The notes beneath the pieces were generated by a model. That model searched no databases, had not been told where the DNA came from, and saw only the letters and a program-made list of their open reading frames with translations. From Sphagnum compactum (lineage: Eukaryota > Bryophyta > Sphagnopsida > Sphagnales), in the NCBI GenBank assembly GCA_965153455.1, contig OZ234502.1:12431495-12495494 (forward strand): a stretch of DNA of 64,000 nucleotides, in the 5' to 3' direction. The translations under genes and the position numbers were made by a program. Shown one piece after another: positions 18,275-29,739 of this stretch. Each line of letters begins with the position of its first letter. Within the stretch, counting starts at the first letter, position 1.

Positions 18275-18925
18275 GGCGCTCTCCCGCGTGGGCGCGTCGC
18301 ATTGCAGATCCTTATCGTGCGCACTGGAGCTCCCGAGGTCGACGGACGAACGCACTTGTGCTCGCGGGGTTGACGGAGGGAAAAGGCAAACATCTAATGC
18401 ACGCGGCAACAGGACCCACAATACTGACGATTCATCGTCACGATTCTCAGAAAACTTCTCCATTCCTGACGTACCTTCCTCTCCGCGACCTATCAACTCT
18501 CACTTTTTCGACCCAAATAACGCAAGCCAAACTGGGGTTGCAAACAAGAAAATGGCACATCCAGAGCATGTTCCGAGATATTGATTTCATGTGGATAGTG
18601 CTGCTCTACCTCAGGTTGCAAGATTTGCACTTGGATTTAGAAGTAGGTTTCTTGGTCAAAGTTTGCGGAGTTCTGTTGGATACAACGAGAAAATGGCACA
18701 TCCAGAGCGTGGAGAGACAATCACACATTCTGAACAGATCCTAAAAGAGCCGCTTGCAAATGATCATGTTGAGAGTGTACCTGGTAAAATTCCTCCCACC
18801 TCTGTTTGCATTTTTCCTTCAATGCAACAGAATTGTAGTCCATATGTTAGTCTTTCGATTTTTGTATCCTTCTTTGCTTAGTTGCAGCAACCTGAATTTT
18901 GCTCTTCATATCTGCTGTGTGCAAA
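17565..18925. promoter_or_regulatory. Divergent intergenic region and JmjC 5' leader
   Basis: It holds a GAA-rich tract at about 17825-17845, a (CT)n run at 18243-18270 and a GC-richer stretch at 18270-18520. The 20-mer GAAAATGGCACATCCAGAGC occurs twice, at 18548-18567 and 18689-18708. A plus frame at 18591-18780 (…VARFALGFRSRFLGQSLR…) ends at a possible donor (GTACCTG|GTAAAA) and could be a 5' exon, coding or not, but I could not join it in phase to the JmjC gene. Confidence 0.4.
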
Positions 18926-21900
18926 ATGGTCACACTCCCAGTGTTCCTGGATGCTAGTGCCACACAACCCCTCACTCTGCCTGTCCCTCCATCCCTCCTG
19001 CTTCCTTTCCTTGACCAGGTAAGTCCCCCATTTCCCTCTTCATCTCTTACCTGTCAGAGATCTGTTGGTTCTACCTTTTCTTGAATACCATGTCTTTTGA
19101 GTGTTAGTCAACAACATGATTGAGTCTTAGTGTTACTTCCAGAAATGTGACAAAAACTCAGGACACAGATTTTGTATAGTGGTTTGCCTGAAATTTTTGG
19201 CAGATTTTTGTATGATTATCTTCTCTCACTATTGGGAGCTCATGCAGTCAGTGAGTGGTCACAGCAGCTCACAACTGCTATTTGTGATCAAGGTGATGGT
19301 CTGGCACCTTGTGAGTGACTCTCATTAGGTTAGACTGCACTTATTGTCATCTTGCCTTCAAAGCATTGTTTTGGAGAGTTCTCTATAATCTCTTAAATAT
19401 GCCTCTAGCTTTCCTTGATGTTTATGCTGCATTCCCAAACTTTGGCTTCTCAAGTCAGTCACATTGGAGTCACTGTTTCTATGCAATCCAATTGTTTACA
19501 GCATGCATTGTGCTATTTTACTGGTGTACACGAAGTCATGAAGTTCAATATAATGATGTGGGTTGGAATAAGGAGCACAGCTGCGCAGGAATGGGGGAAT
19601 TATGTGTGCCAGGCTGCTGGCAGAAGCTTGTGGTGGGGCAAAGGAAGAAGGGCCAGCAGAAGCTGCTCATGATATGGCATGGGAGCAACTTCATACAGGA
19701 GCTTGGCACAGTGTCCCTCTGGTGTGGCGTGATGCTTTCTCGCTCTCTTGTCTTTGCTTGGCATCTCACCGTCAGTATGCTAGGCAGCTTGATCAAGCAT
19801 TGCGATACCTGGACCTGGGGGTGATGATGGGGGGTCCTCTGTTCCGCTCTGCCCTTGATGCAGCTATTGTTTCCTTCCAGGATACTGTGGGTAACAGTGA
19901 CAGGGAAGAGCATTTGATTGGGTTAGGGGCTGAGGGGCATGAGGAGAATGGTGGACCCTCAGATGAGGAGGGTAAAGAAGCAGTAGCAACACCAACAATC
20001 CAAAATCTGAACATCAGCAAGCAGTTGAAGAGGAAACAAGGCACAGATTGGTCAGAATATATGGAAGAAAGAAGTATAGTAGGGAAGTTGCATTGTGAAG
20101 AAGGTGAGGTATTGCAATGCCATAAGAGGTCTTGTACAGAAGAGATCTGCTCAGATGTCCATGAGGATACCAAATTGTCACCCTCTACTGCAGGAGATGT
20201 GAGTTTGGGGCAACATTGGAATACATCACATTTGGCAGTTGGAGTGGATCCACAGGAGGTAGCTTTATGTTCTTGAGCACCTTCTATGCTTGTTACATGT
20301 CAAATGACAAGTTTCCAACAGTGCTTGAGGATTTACACATAGGCTTGAAAAAAGTTGTTATTTAGGTGGAGGGACTAAGTCTTGGATGCTTGTGAGGAGA
20401 GCCCTGCTTGATAAGGGAACAAGTATTGAGATTTCATGTATGTTCAGTACATTCTTAGGGATTGGAGGAGGTTGGTCAACTGCTAATAGTTGATCTGATC
20501 ACTTTTGCAGGTACTGGAATGTCTACCACATGGGTCTCTTCAATGCAAGTTTGTAGAGAAGCAATGTAATCCATCCCTTGAAGTTTTCCTCTGCAACTAT
20601 TTCCTACCAGGTTTGCCTGTCATTGTCACAGATGCCATGTCTCACTGGCCTGCATTGACCAAATGGAATGACTTCAAGTATTTACAGAAGATTGCTGGGA
20701 GCCGTACTATCCCTGTCGAGGTGAGTTGTTTAGCTTACGTCCAGAAACTATAGGACTAATGAGTGATGCAGATTGTAGTGGGAGCTCTAATGTGAAGTTA
20801 GGATGCAGATGGGCATAGAAATAAGAATCTGCCTTTGTATATTGGACTATTTGCATTGCAGTGTGGGTTTTTGTAAGATGAAAGAGGATTAGAAATTGAC
20901 AGAGGGGACAGGTGGGGGAACATTATCTTGCTGAAGGGTGGAGACAGGAGCTAATGACTCTGTCTCAATTGATGGAGCGATGGCACACAAGGCTTGGCTG
21001 TTCTTCCAAGGAGCAGCTATATCTTGCTCAGCATCCACTCTTTGATCAGGTACATCTTTTTGTACATTTGCCTTTTCTGTAACCTATCTGTGTTTGAAGA
21101 TCACATCTTGACCTCATTGCAGAGTCTATTAGACTGCCTGCGACTTGATGTGTGTAATGAATTTGCTTCCCAAAGTGTATGGAACCATGCTCCTGGATTT
21201 CAGCAGATGCAGTTAGTGCAAATAAGTGCTTATTGGGCATGGAAAGATTGGCAGATCCCTCAACTCCGATCAGACATTGTGATCCCAGACTACTGCTCAG
21301 TGGGAGGTGGTGAATTGCATTCAATCAATGCCTGGCTTGGCCCTGCAGGAACCATCACCCCACTGCATCATGACCCTCATCATAATTTCTTAGCTCAAGT
21401 AAGTTTTTAAAGTGCACATGGGAATGTTCTTGTTATTCTATAGTTGTCAGGAGCAGGTTTAATTGCAACTGAAAGGCTCAGTGAAAGGGGCTGCACTATT
21501 AAAAGGTAATAGCTGTGATGCATTTTCTGTAATTTGATGCACTCTATGCAGAATAGTATTAAGGTATGGTACTTGTGATGCTTTATCCCCACTTTCTTAT
21601 TTTTTGATCGAATGGTCCAGGTGGTGGGGCGGAAGTATGTGAGGCTGTACTCACATCAGGCCTCAGAGTGTCTGTACCCTTATGCTGAAGCCATGCTATG
21701 TAATTCTAGTCAGGTGCCAACCATATTATCAACAGCAGGCTTTCCATTCATAAATTGGCTGATTTGAATGCTGCACATTTTGTTTTGATTTCGAGTTTGT
21801 CCTGCTGCACATGGTGTCTATATGTATGTTATGCCAAATAGGTTGTGTGAGTTTTTGACAGCCTCATTAATATGAACTAAAGTCGTTAGTTTCTCATTTC

Positions 21901-22255
21901 ACAGGTAACCATAAAATTTGATTTGCTAGCAGCTTCTTCTAGGGAAGAGTCTCAGAATTTTGCTTGACCTTCACTCTTTCTCACTTAGTGAGGTTTGCTT
22001 CAGAGACTTCACAACCTAGCCACAGAGCAAAGTTTAAATTTTTGTGTGGATTTACAGGTGGATTTGAACAACCCAGACAACGAACAATGGCCTGAGGCAC
22101 AGGACTTGAAGTTTGTAGATTGCATATTAGAGGAAGGGCAGATGTTGTACATACCACCAAAGTGGTGGCATTATGTACAATCCCTCAGTCCAAGCTTCTC
22201 AGTAAGTTTTTGGTGGACTACTGGTGATAATGATAATGGTGGCCATTCTATTTGA
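18926..22255 (+). CDS. JMJ30: JmjC-domain protein of the JMJ30/JMJD5 (KDM8) family, 7 exons, 517 aa
   Basis: An Fe(II)/2-oxoglutarate-dependent oxygenase. Arabidopsis JMJ30 is linked to the circadian clock and to histone demethylation; animal JMJD5 is reported to be a protein hydroxylase. Exons: 18926-19018, 19581-20258, 20511-20720, 20912-21049, 21255-21398, 21621-21713, 22058-22255; all junctions are in phase 0. The start is the first ATG after an in-frame TGA. The N-terminal region ([25 protein letters not shown]) matches the family helical domain. The JmjC core has [34 protein letters not shown], the iron-binding H411-x-D413 in PLHHDPHHN, and the distal H490 in IPPKWWHYV. The protein is longer than Arabidopsis JMJ30 (about 430 aa) because exon 2 adds roughly 100 acidic, low-complexity residues ([17 protein letters not shown] and beyond) between the two domains. 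Catalytic residues are complete. Confidence 0.93.
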
Positions 22256-23247
22256 ACCTACTCAATGAAAGGTAGAGAATATCTTCTGCACCTATGTTTT
22301 AAAGAATGTTATATATCTTGTGTACAAGAGGCCTCAGTGCCTTCTAGCCACTACTGATTTGACAGTCCTTGAGAGCATGTGATGGTGTCAAAATATCGGT
22401 CCATTCTGTTAAGGCATATCTCACTTTTTCCTTTTCCTTGATGTGTTGTTGGATCGGAAATATCTATAACCTTACTGACAGCAGTTCATGTCTAAGTCCT
22501 ATTCAGAGGCAGGCTTTTGTCGGAGATTTGGAGATGTTCTCAATACTTATGAAGATCAATGCTTATGAAGATATTTCTGGTAAGAAAGATGGCAACCTAA
22601 AGACCTTAATCAAATACACATTTCACCAACAGCATCAAATGCCACAATTCTCTCAACAGTCCTATTCAGAATGTTCCAGACTCTGAATGAGAGTTTGATC
22701 ATGCAATCAACACATGATCACATTCATGTATAGGGGATTGTTTGATTGGCAATCAGCATATACTGCAATGTCCAAAAGAGCAAACAATGCCATGGTTTGA
22801 ATTGTGTCTTTATTGAATTATTATCTTTGGTTGATCCAAGTACTCAAGATGACTTGCCAAGAACAAAGTTGGGGGGCAGTATATCACAATTTCAGTGTAA
22901 TAGAGCTGTCATCACTATACAGACTGAAGTAGGGTTATATCTTTCTTGCAGTCCTGTGATCGCTCCTGGCTTGTCACAAGCTCTAGGTAGTTGTTATCCC
23001 ATTTGCTTGATAATTCCAGATATCACCACAGTCACAAGCTTTTGGTAGCTGTTATTCCATTTGCTTGATAGCTTCCAGATATCGACAGGATCAGTGTCAG
23101 GAGTCATGTTCTTGCTACATGCCTCAGTTGAGTCGGTGAAGTCCAAGGCATGACCATGACCTTAAAATTACCAAAGCTAACCACAAGAATTAGTTCATGA
23201 AACATCTGAAAAACCCGCACACTCAAACTAAGATCTCTTGTCAAACT
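22256..23247. other. JmjC 3' flank, no gene recognised
   Basis: Unremarkable sequence with short frames. The first few hundred bases are probably 3' UTR. Confidence 0.4.
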
Positions 23248-23438
23248 AATTTTAAGAACTAGAAACTGTTACTTGATTTCAAGAACTAGAAACTGGTACT
23301 TAATTTCAGGAACTAAGGAATTGTGAATTAATTTCATGAACTAGAAACCATCACTTAATTTCATGGACTAGAAACCATTACTTAATTTCATAAACTAGAA
23401 AGCACTGCTTAATTTCATGAACTAGACACTGTTATGTG
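23248..23438 (+). repeat. Tandem repeat, 7 x 27 bp
   Basis: The unit is ATTTCATGAACTAGAAACC followed by ATTACTTA. Seven copies of 27-28 bp run head to tail with a few substitutions each. No coding frame follows the period. Confidence 0.93.
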
Positions 23439-26218
23439 ATTGGGCAGTGAGCTGATCATGTTCTATTGCATTCACTCTGCAAACATGTGGAATATGATTT
23501 GGTGATACAGTGATCCCTTGATTGAATCAAGTGCTTTCACTCTCAAGAATCTGGAACCATAAAAAGAAGGTATCTTGTGCTTGATGTATCAACAAATCTC
23601 CAATATTTCTGAAGTAGATGCAATCATCTTTACTAACTCAATCATCTACTCCCTTTCTTTTGATGTTGATGTAGTTTTCCATTTGTCCCCTTTGGTTTCA
23701 GCACACAAAACAATCAGCTGTCACAACAGGGACCGCTAATCAAAAACTCTAGTTGTAACTCTCCTACAAAACTATGGCTGTGATCTTTCCTTGGCCTACA
23801 TTCTTTTGCAAAACAATGCTTTGGTTCAACCTTTTTGCCTGTTGTCTTTCCTTGGCCTACATTCCTTTCTAAACTCCGATTGTCCTGGAGTTCCTTATCC
23901 TTGCAAACCACCATTCCCTCATTGCTTATGCAATCCAATTTACTTATGACTAGTCTTGTTTTGACATTTTGTCTTTCCTATTCCTACACCTTTTTTCAAA
24001 GCCTGTTTGTTCTTTAGTTCACAGCCCTTTGAAACCACGATTCCTTTGGCTTGGATGTAACTTAGGATGCAGCATGCAACATTTTTTGCAAAGGAATGAT
24101 TGCCTTTGTTGCGATGCATGCACGACTCCTCTTGTAGTGATCCTGAATCATCCAAATGATTACCCTCCTTAAGGTGGTAATCCTTCTCTAGATTTGGTTT
24201 GTTCCCTCAAATCTGCGACATGTCTTTTTAACACCAAAGAAGAATGTCTTTCTATCTCCCAAAGAAAAAAAAGACGCGATTGTTGACTCTGATTTGTCTT
24301 GCATTTTGTACCCCCTACCTGTTTTGACTTCATTGGGTTGTTTGTTGGCGGTTTTCATTAATTTGATGTTTCATGGTGAATCTTCTTCCACCATATACTG
24401 ATCTTTCACTTGCTCAAACTCACAAACGTATTATTGTAAAGTAGCATAACTAGCCATGTATGGCATTATGTCCAGTGATTTTTGTTGTGGGAAGAATTTT
24501 TCACACAGTGAGCCCCCAAGAAAAATCACAGTTTGTCATAGATTCCAAGGAATAATCATCAAAATTTGAGGGAAAAAGAAATTGGGAAAAATTTGCCCCA
24601 TTTCAACTGAGTTTTTAAATCAGGGCCAATTTGTCACCAGGAACTTACTGTTTGGACTAATTTTCACCATTCGATTCTAAATGCTTATTCAGATGCTCAC
24701 CAACACATATGATAGTTGAAAATTGAAAAAAAAACCCTGATTATTTCACTGACCTTTTTCTTTCAAATCCTTTCTTTGGATAACCTTAGAAGGAGGTTCC
24801 ACGTTACCTTTGCATCACCAGAAAAAGGTGACACAACCACCATAGATACACATCTTTAAGGCTTTCTTGCACTTAGTGTTGACACTTTTGTTATTCAACT
24901 TTCCTACTTGCAAGTTGCAAAATTCAATAATTGGTTTTGATATCTTTACAAGAACTCAACCCCAAGATTAAATCTTCATAGCCAGAAACCTTGTCCACTT
25001 GCACCTTCTGTCAACTTATATACACTAGTACCAACTGATGCCATCATTTTTGCTTCCACTTCCACCAATTAATTCATTCAGTGATCTTGTAAAAGTTGAT
25101 GATATAACTTTCAACATTGCAAAGAAGGAAAAAAAAAAACAGAAGCAAAAAAAGGTAAAAGAAAAGTAGCCCATAAGTTATTCCACATCTCACTCACTCT
25201 TTGTGGATTGATTTTAACTACCTGACCCAAAACCTTGATGATCATCACATGATGTGTGCAGAAGTGAAGATCTCAAAGGGTCTTCTTTACAAAGGGGTTT
25301 GAAGGGAATAGTCCCATTGAACAAGTTCAAACTTCAGGGGAGTGATGGGGGGATGTGAACATCACAATCCCTGAACTTTCCCTTTGGTTTTCCTCTGTTT
25401 ATATTGGCACTTAGTAGCTATTCAAAATAATGAGGAACAACTCAACACACGAGACACCATTTACAAGATTGTTAGACTTATTCAATTGAGGATACTTTGA
25501 AGGTAGAGAACATGTTTCAGAACACAACAGGTCAGAGGAAGATAAATAAACCAGTTTTGAAAAAAAAAAAGCATTTATGAGAACATTAAAAATATATCAT
25601 ACATTTCTTCCCCTACCAATGTCAACCTTTGAAGCACAACAGTCTATTGAACCTCTCATTCTTGAAGTGTCCAAGAGATTAGGGGTAACATTCCTAGACT
25701 GTTGTTGCAGATCAACAAAGAATAGAAACAACTCAGCTAGAGACAGTGGAGTACCATGCATGTAACAGATGTGAGATTGATCTTCTTCCTTGGGGCCCCA
25801 TTGAAACTGATGTCTCTGTTTCAGAAGGGTCTCAAATCAGTTAAGTGTGAATTTCCTTGACATTTGCAAATTCACTAACAACAGAAGTACTAAGCCAGCG
25901 ATTGTTAAGAATCATGCTTGCTCAGGCATCAGCATAAGACAGACTAAATCCATCTAACTCATCCTTGTAGGCATAAGCTTTATGTCTTAAGGTTTCATGG
26001 GGATGACCCTTTGAGAATGTAGCCAATTGTAACCCTCTGAAATTTCATTCCGACACTCAATCCCTCTCCCTCTAAGAACCCATCTAAGAACACCAAATAA
26101 ATATCCAGTTTGTACAAACCAAAGACTTTGACTGCACTCTGTTCATCAATCAACAGCAATATTCCAGACCACAGATGTTGAACTGCCAGGTATAACATGG
26201 ATCTGGAGAGCACCATAT
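23439..26218. other. Spacer, no gene recognised
   Basis: It contains a short direct repeat (TTTCCTTGGCCTACATTC at about 23785 and 23849). Both strands have stops throughout. The stretch near 25995-26218 lies just beyond the stop of the minus-strand gene at 26219 and is probably its 3' UTR. Confidence 0.45.
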
Positions 26219-26787
26219 TCAGCAATTTGGTTCAGCAAACTCCTGCACATCTGCTTGCAGAATATAGGCTAGCAAAGAACTTAGGGCAAAACTTCCTAGC
26301 AGACTGACTGTGGTTTCCCATGCATGCTTTCTTCTGCAAGAGAACAATTGAAACAAACACTAATATGGGCACCCTAGAGGATTAACAATGGTGTGTCTGC
26401 AGTTAAATACCTGCTGAAAGCTGGCATATTAGGACTCAATCTGAGCCTGTAACTGCCGTTGCTGGACAGTTTCTCTCTTATCCAAGAGCCATGTCTTTGA
26501 ACCAGATCTAGTGATAAATTGTACACTGTTCCCTGCAATGTTCCCTGCAGAAATTGAAAAGCATACAAGAAATCATTTATAAAAAGCATCTGTCTCCAAG
26601 TGAAATTGAAAGAGTGTAGGACCTAATAGAGATTTCATGAAATGTTTTTATGAGGTTGATAAAGAAATGGTCTCTCATGTGTCTGATAAAATTTGTACAG
26701 GAATGTTTACAGCTTTCTTGGATACTTACCATCTTTCTCTGAAGCTGAAAGTAATGCATCAACCGTCTAAAAGCATGATGAGGAACC
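26219..26787 (-). CDS. 3' part of an unrecognised gene, three exons
   Basis: Three exons in compatible phase: 26787-26730 (VPHHAFRRLMHYFQLQRKM, GTAAGT donor), 26544-26411 (…GSWIREKLSSNGSYRLRLSP…, donor GTATTT) and 26333-26219 (RKHAWETTVSLLG, then SFALSSLLAYILQAD, ending EFAEPNC and stop). The last exon contains one likely membrane helix (about VSLLGSFALSSLLAYIL). The 58-base first exon begins in phase 1, so at least one upstream exon is missing; I could not find it in 26788-27240. Exon two has two possible acceptors 12 bases apart. I recognise no family. The gene would lie in tandem downstream of the minus-strand gene at 27354-29501. Confidence 0.5.
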
Positions 26788-27353
26788 CTGCAGCAAGACA
26801 CGAAACAACCTCAATTGGTTCTATCCGACTGCACACCACTAGATGTGATTCAGAGTCACCTAGTTCCATCCCCACATTGCTGTGGGAGTAGAGCATCATG
26901 CATGAACTACAATGCCAAGGTCAGGAGCCAAATTGTTGCTTAGTATAAACAAACTATGAAACCATATGAGCATACTCCTCAGCCTTCATTGAAGGTGCCA
27001 GCCATTGTCACCTACAACTGCTGGAACTACTCATGAAACTTTCTGCTTAAAAGATGTGACTGGTCAAAAATGTGATGTACAAAATGTCAACTATCTGGGA
27101 GCTCTTCCAAGCTATGGGTGGACACTAAAAATGTCACAAAAGCACTCCCCAAATGCAGCTTTGATCATCAACTTCCATGGACAACATTTTGTTTCATAAG
27201 ATAGATCAGTTGCTCCATTGCTTGATCCCATGGTGTGTCCCATCACTGAGGCTCACTTGTTTGCTGTGCATGCCAAATTGTGAGAACTGTGTTAGTAGAA
27301 GAAAGTCCTGGATCTGACCAGCACAAGAAACTTGTAAAGCTGTCATTTTAAAG
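26788..27353. other. Short spacer, may hold a missing 5' exon
   Basis: The upstream exon or exons of the gene ending at 26219 should lie here if that gene is independent. A minus frame beginning near 27231 (ATGGGATCAAGCAATGGAGC) is open for about 38 codons but lacks a good donor, so I do not call it. Confidence 0.3.
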
Positions 27354-29501
27354 CTAAATGAAACCTTTTCTCAAGGTTCTGGAGGTAGCATGGTATGTGT
27401 GGACAATCAAACCAACACCAATGCCAACACCAAGGCACATGCCCAATCCAATTCCCACACCCACTCTTACTCCTGCATTGAACCATGTCAGTTGTCCATC
27501 ATCTTCTCCACCACCATATCCACTTTCTTCAAGTTCATACCCCAATCCAGCTGCAGCTTTCTCAGTGAGGTCATATCCACCCTCTTCAAGAGCATAACCT
27601 AGTCCAGCTGCAGCTTTGCCACTGACATCCAAGAGTGGATTGGCCTCTGTTCCCTACAAGATGGAAGGCAACTAGATTATTTTATCTAGAACATGGGTTT
27701 ACCTCATCTCCTGCACTTCTGCAAGAGAGTCTTTCTAAAAGCTCCAGTTGCAGAAAGAGACAGGATCCAGTTCAGGATCCAATGATGTTGCTTGATATCA
27801 GATCTCTGCATATTCTGACTATATACAACTGGTACCCTGAAAACAAAACTCTAAGACAACTGCTTTTTATATTCCTAGCGTAACAAAGTATATCAAAGGG
27901 TTTCTCTCATGTCCAGTGTCAAAACCACTTCTTTTCTGTCCATGGGTGCTGCCCTCCCACACACAAGCTCATGTCATGTTGAGGAACATTGCAGAGAAGG
28001 AGTCTCCAACAATTTGAAGGTAACATAACAATGAATGCAGGCATAAAGCCTAACAGGCAAGAGTCACTCACAAATTATGAGACAATAATCTTCTATCTCT
28101 GAGCATTTCAGTGGTGCTTAGTATGTGACACTGCGAATTAGAATTAGATGAAGAAAAGTCAAAACATGCTGGTTTGGTCAGCAAAATGGTTTTGGCCCAG
28201 CATTTTGCACAGTTTGGTGAGGCTCCTAAAAGGCACAACGAAGCCTAACACATGCTCTTGATTGGTCCAGTTGGATTGCTATTGGTAGTCCCACCTAGTT
28301 GCAGTCCCAGACTTATTTAATGTGTGAGGTTGGAAAGAAGCCAATAACTACCTATACTTGAACGTGAGAAATATGTTTGGAGGGTGACACTGAGCACTGC
28401 TGCAGATGCTCTAAGTCGGGGACTACAAAAGGTCGAAGACTACTAATAGCAAAGCACCTGGACGAATCATTATGATTGGCCAATCAGAAACAAGGAGCAG
28501 CATTAAGATCATATTTATTACACTCTTCTATGGCAGGTGTTCGGCTTCGTTGTGCCTTTTACTAGCTTCAGCAAAGCTGTCAAAAGGTGCTGGGCAAAAC
28601 CATTTTGCTGAGCCAAAACTGGCATAACGTGACTTTTCTTTCATCCAACTTTTAATTTTCAGGGTCACATACTGAGCACCTGTGGAGTTGCTCATTACAA
28701 CACACTATATGATATTGCACTCACCAGTTTAGGCTGCTGCTCGGTGATGGTCATCGTCATCAGGTTACTGCGCTTTCCAACTTCTTCAGCTTCCGGAATG
28801 GCTTCCAGCGTCGACTGCCGGCAGCTGGATCGTCGTCGTGGTGCGGTGAGATGCACAGTTTGGATTAGAATAACAGGCGTTCCCAAGTTTCTTGTCACAA
28901 GGCACACTTCCATAGCAGGTGGAGACAACGGTGATGATGATGTTGATGGACACGGAATATTGTGGTCGTGCCGACGCAGATTGGAGAAAATACTTCCTGC
29001 GTGTCCGACAACAACGCAAGCACAATCGAGACTCCATCGTCGAAGTCCATCGATGCTGCTCTTTTGTACCAAACTACTACTATTGTAAACACCATCGTCG
29101 CCTCCTTGTTGCTGGAGCGAATCAGATACAGAATGTTGTTGTTCCAGTGTTATTGTCCCTGCTACTAACGCCTCGTCTTTGAACAAGATTTCGAAGGACA
29201 ATGGACCACTGGTACGCACATCATCTGTGCTCAAGAACGTCGCCTCCGCTGACTCAGGGTCCGATCTTCTTCTTCTTCTTTTCTCTCTCCTGAGAACAAG
29301 AACGGTTTGCTCTGATGGAGAAATCTTTCCGCCATTCACTTCCAAAGCTGTCCCGATACTCCGAGGCGGGAAGCGCAAGCACAAAGACTCAGGTGCTGCT
29401 GCTGCTGCATCTCGACTAGTAGTAGCACAACAACAAAAATCACTCAATCTCGCATAAATCAGCCTAATATGGAGCCAAGACGAAGCATGAGACGACGACA
29501 T
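27354..29501 (-). CDS. Plant-conserved protein with Gly-rich membrane segment, two exons, 358 aa
   Basis: Exon 1 is 29501-28725 (259 codons, GTGAGT donor) and exon 2 is 27653-27354 (TTGTAG acceptor, 99 codons plus stop), joined in phase 0. The start MSSSHASSWLHIRL was preferred over upstream in-frame methionines because the latter sit in a GA-repeat leader. Exon 1 has a Ser/Arg-rich middle and regions such as LSFEILFKDEALVAGTITL. Exon 2 has two similar blocks (KAAAGLGYALEEGGYDLTE, KAAAGLGYELEESGYGGGE), then WFNAGVRVGVGIGLGMCLG and VGIGVGLIVHTYHATSR. The last two form a likely membrane helix full of GxG steps. I recall this C-terminus from a small conserved plant family sometimes labelled erythronate-4-phosphate dehydrogenase-like, but I see no dehydrogenase motif and would not trust that label. 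The 1071-bp intron holds two MITE-like copies. Confidence 0.78.
28101..28411 (+). mobile_element. MITE-like element, copy C
   Basis: The left end is GAGCATTTCAGTGGTGCTTA plus GTATGTGA and the right end TGACACTGAGCACTGCTGCA plus GATGCTC. The interior shares 'aagtcaaaacatgctggttt' with copy B. It lies in the intron of the minus-strand gene 27354-29501. Confidence 0.82.
28412..28693 (-). mobile_element. MITE-like element, copy D, reversed and truncated
   Basis: Read on the minus strand it starts GAGCAACTCCACAGGTGCTC plus AGTATGTGA and follows copies A and B through 'tttgctattagtagtc'. It then stops at the boundary with copy C, about 100 bases short of the expected second end. C and D therefore sit back to back. 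D ends 32 bases from the exon 1 donor of the minus-strand gene. Confidence 0.8.
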
Positions 29502-29615
29502 AGCAAGGGGAAAAACAACATTAGAATTAGCCTCAGATTTATCTGGTATGCGCAGCCAAGCAGTGAGCACCACCAACGACCTCATCGTCGTCGTCCTCCG
29601 CCATCTACCCCGCCG

Positions 29616-29651
<36 letters not shown>

Positions 29652-29739
29652 GGCGATCACAATGTTTCTAGCGCAAACAAGACAAATTCCTCTTTTGTCA
29701 AAGAGACTACAATGCTCTGTTTTATGAGTCAAATTTCTT
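29502..29739 (-). promoter_or_regulatory. GA-rich 5' leader of the minus-strand gene
   Basis: The 238 bases before the start codon at 29501 contain a (GA)n tract on the minus strand (29615-29652). GA-rich leaders of this kind are common in plant 5' UTRs. No TATA box was placed with confidence. Confidence 0.4.

Noticed and set aside
18057-18744. Plus-strand frames of 175 and 192 codons
   Set aside because: They run through a (CT)n tract and the JmjC leader. I could not place splice sites that join either to the JmjC gene in phase.
21046-21254. Continuous open frame leading into JmjC exon 5
   Set aside because: It is open by chance. The family alignment requires exon 5 to begin at 21255 (IPQLRSDI), right after a good acceptor (GATTGGCAG).
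27358-27602. Plus-strand Pro/Thr-rich frames
   Set aside because: They are the complement of the Gly-rich exon 2 of the minus-strand gene.
28744-29182. Plus-strand open frames of 114 and 87 codons
   Set aside because: They lie antisense to exon 1 of the minus-strand 358-aa gene, whose splice phases and exon 2 are much better supported.
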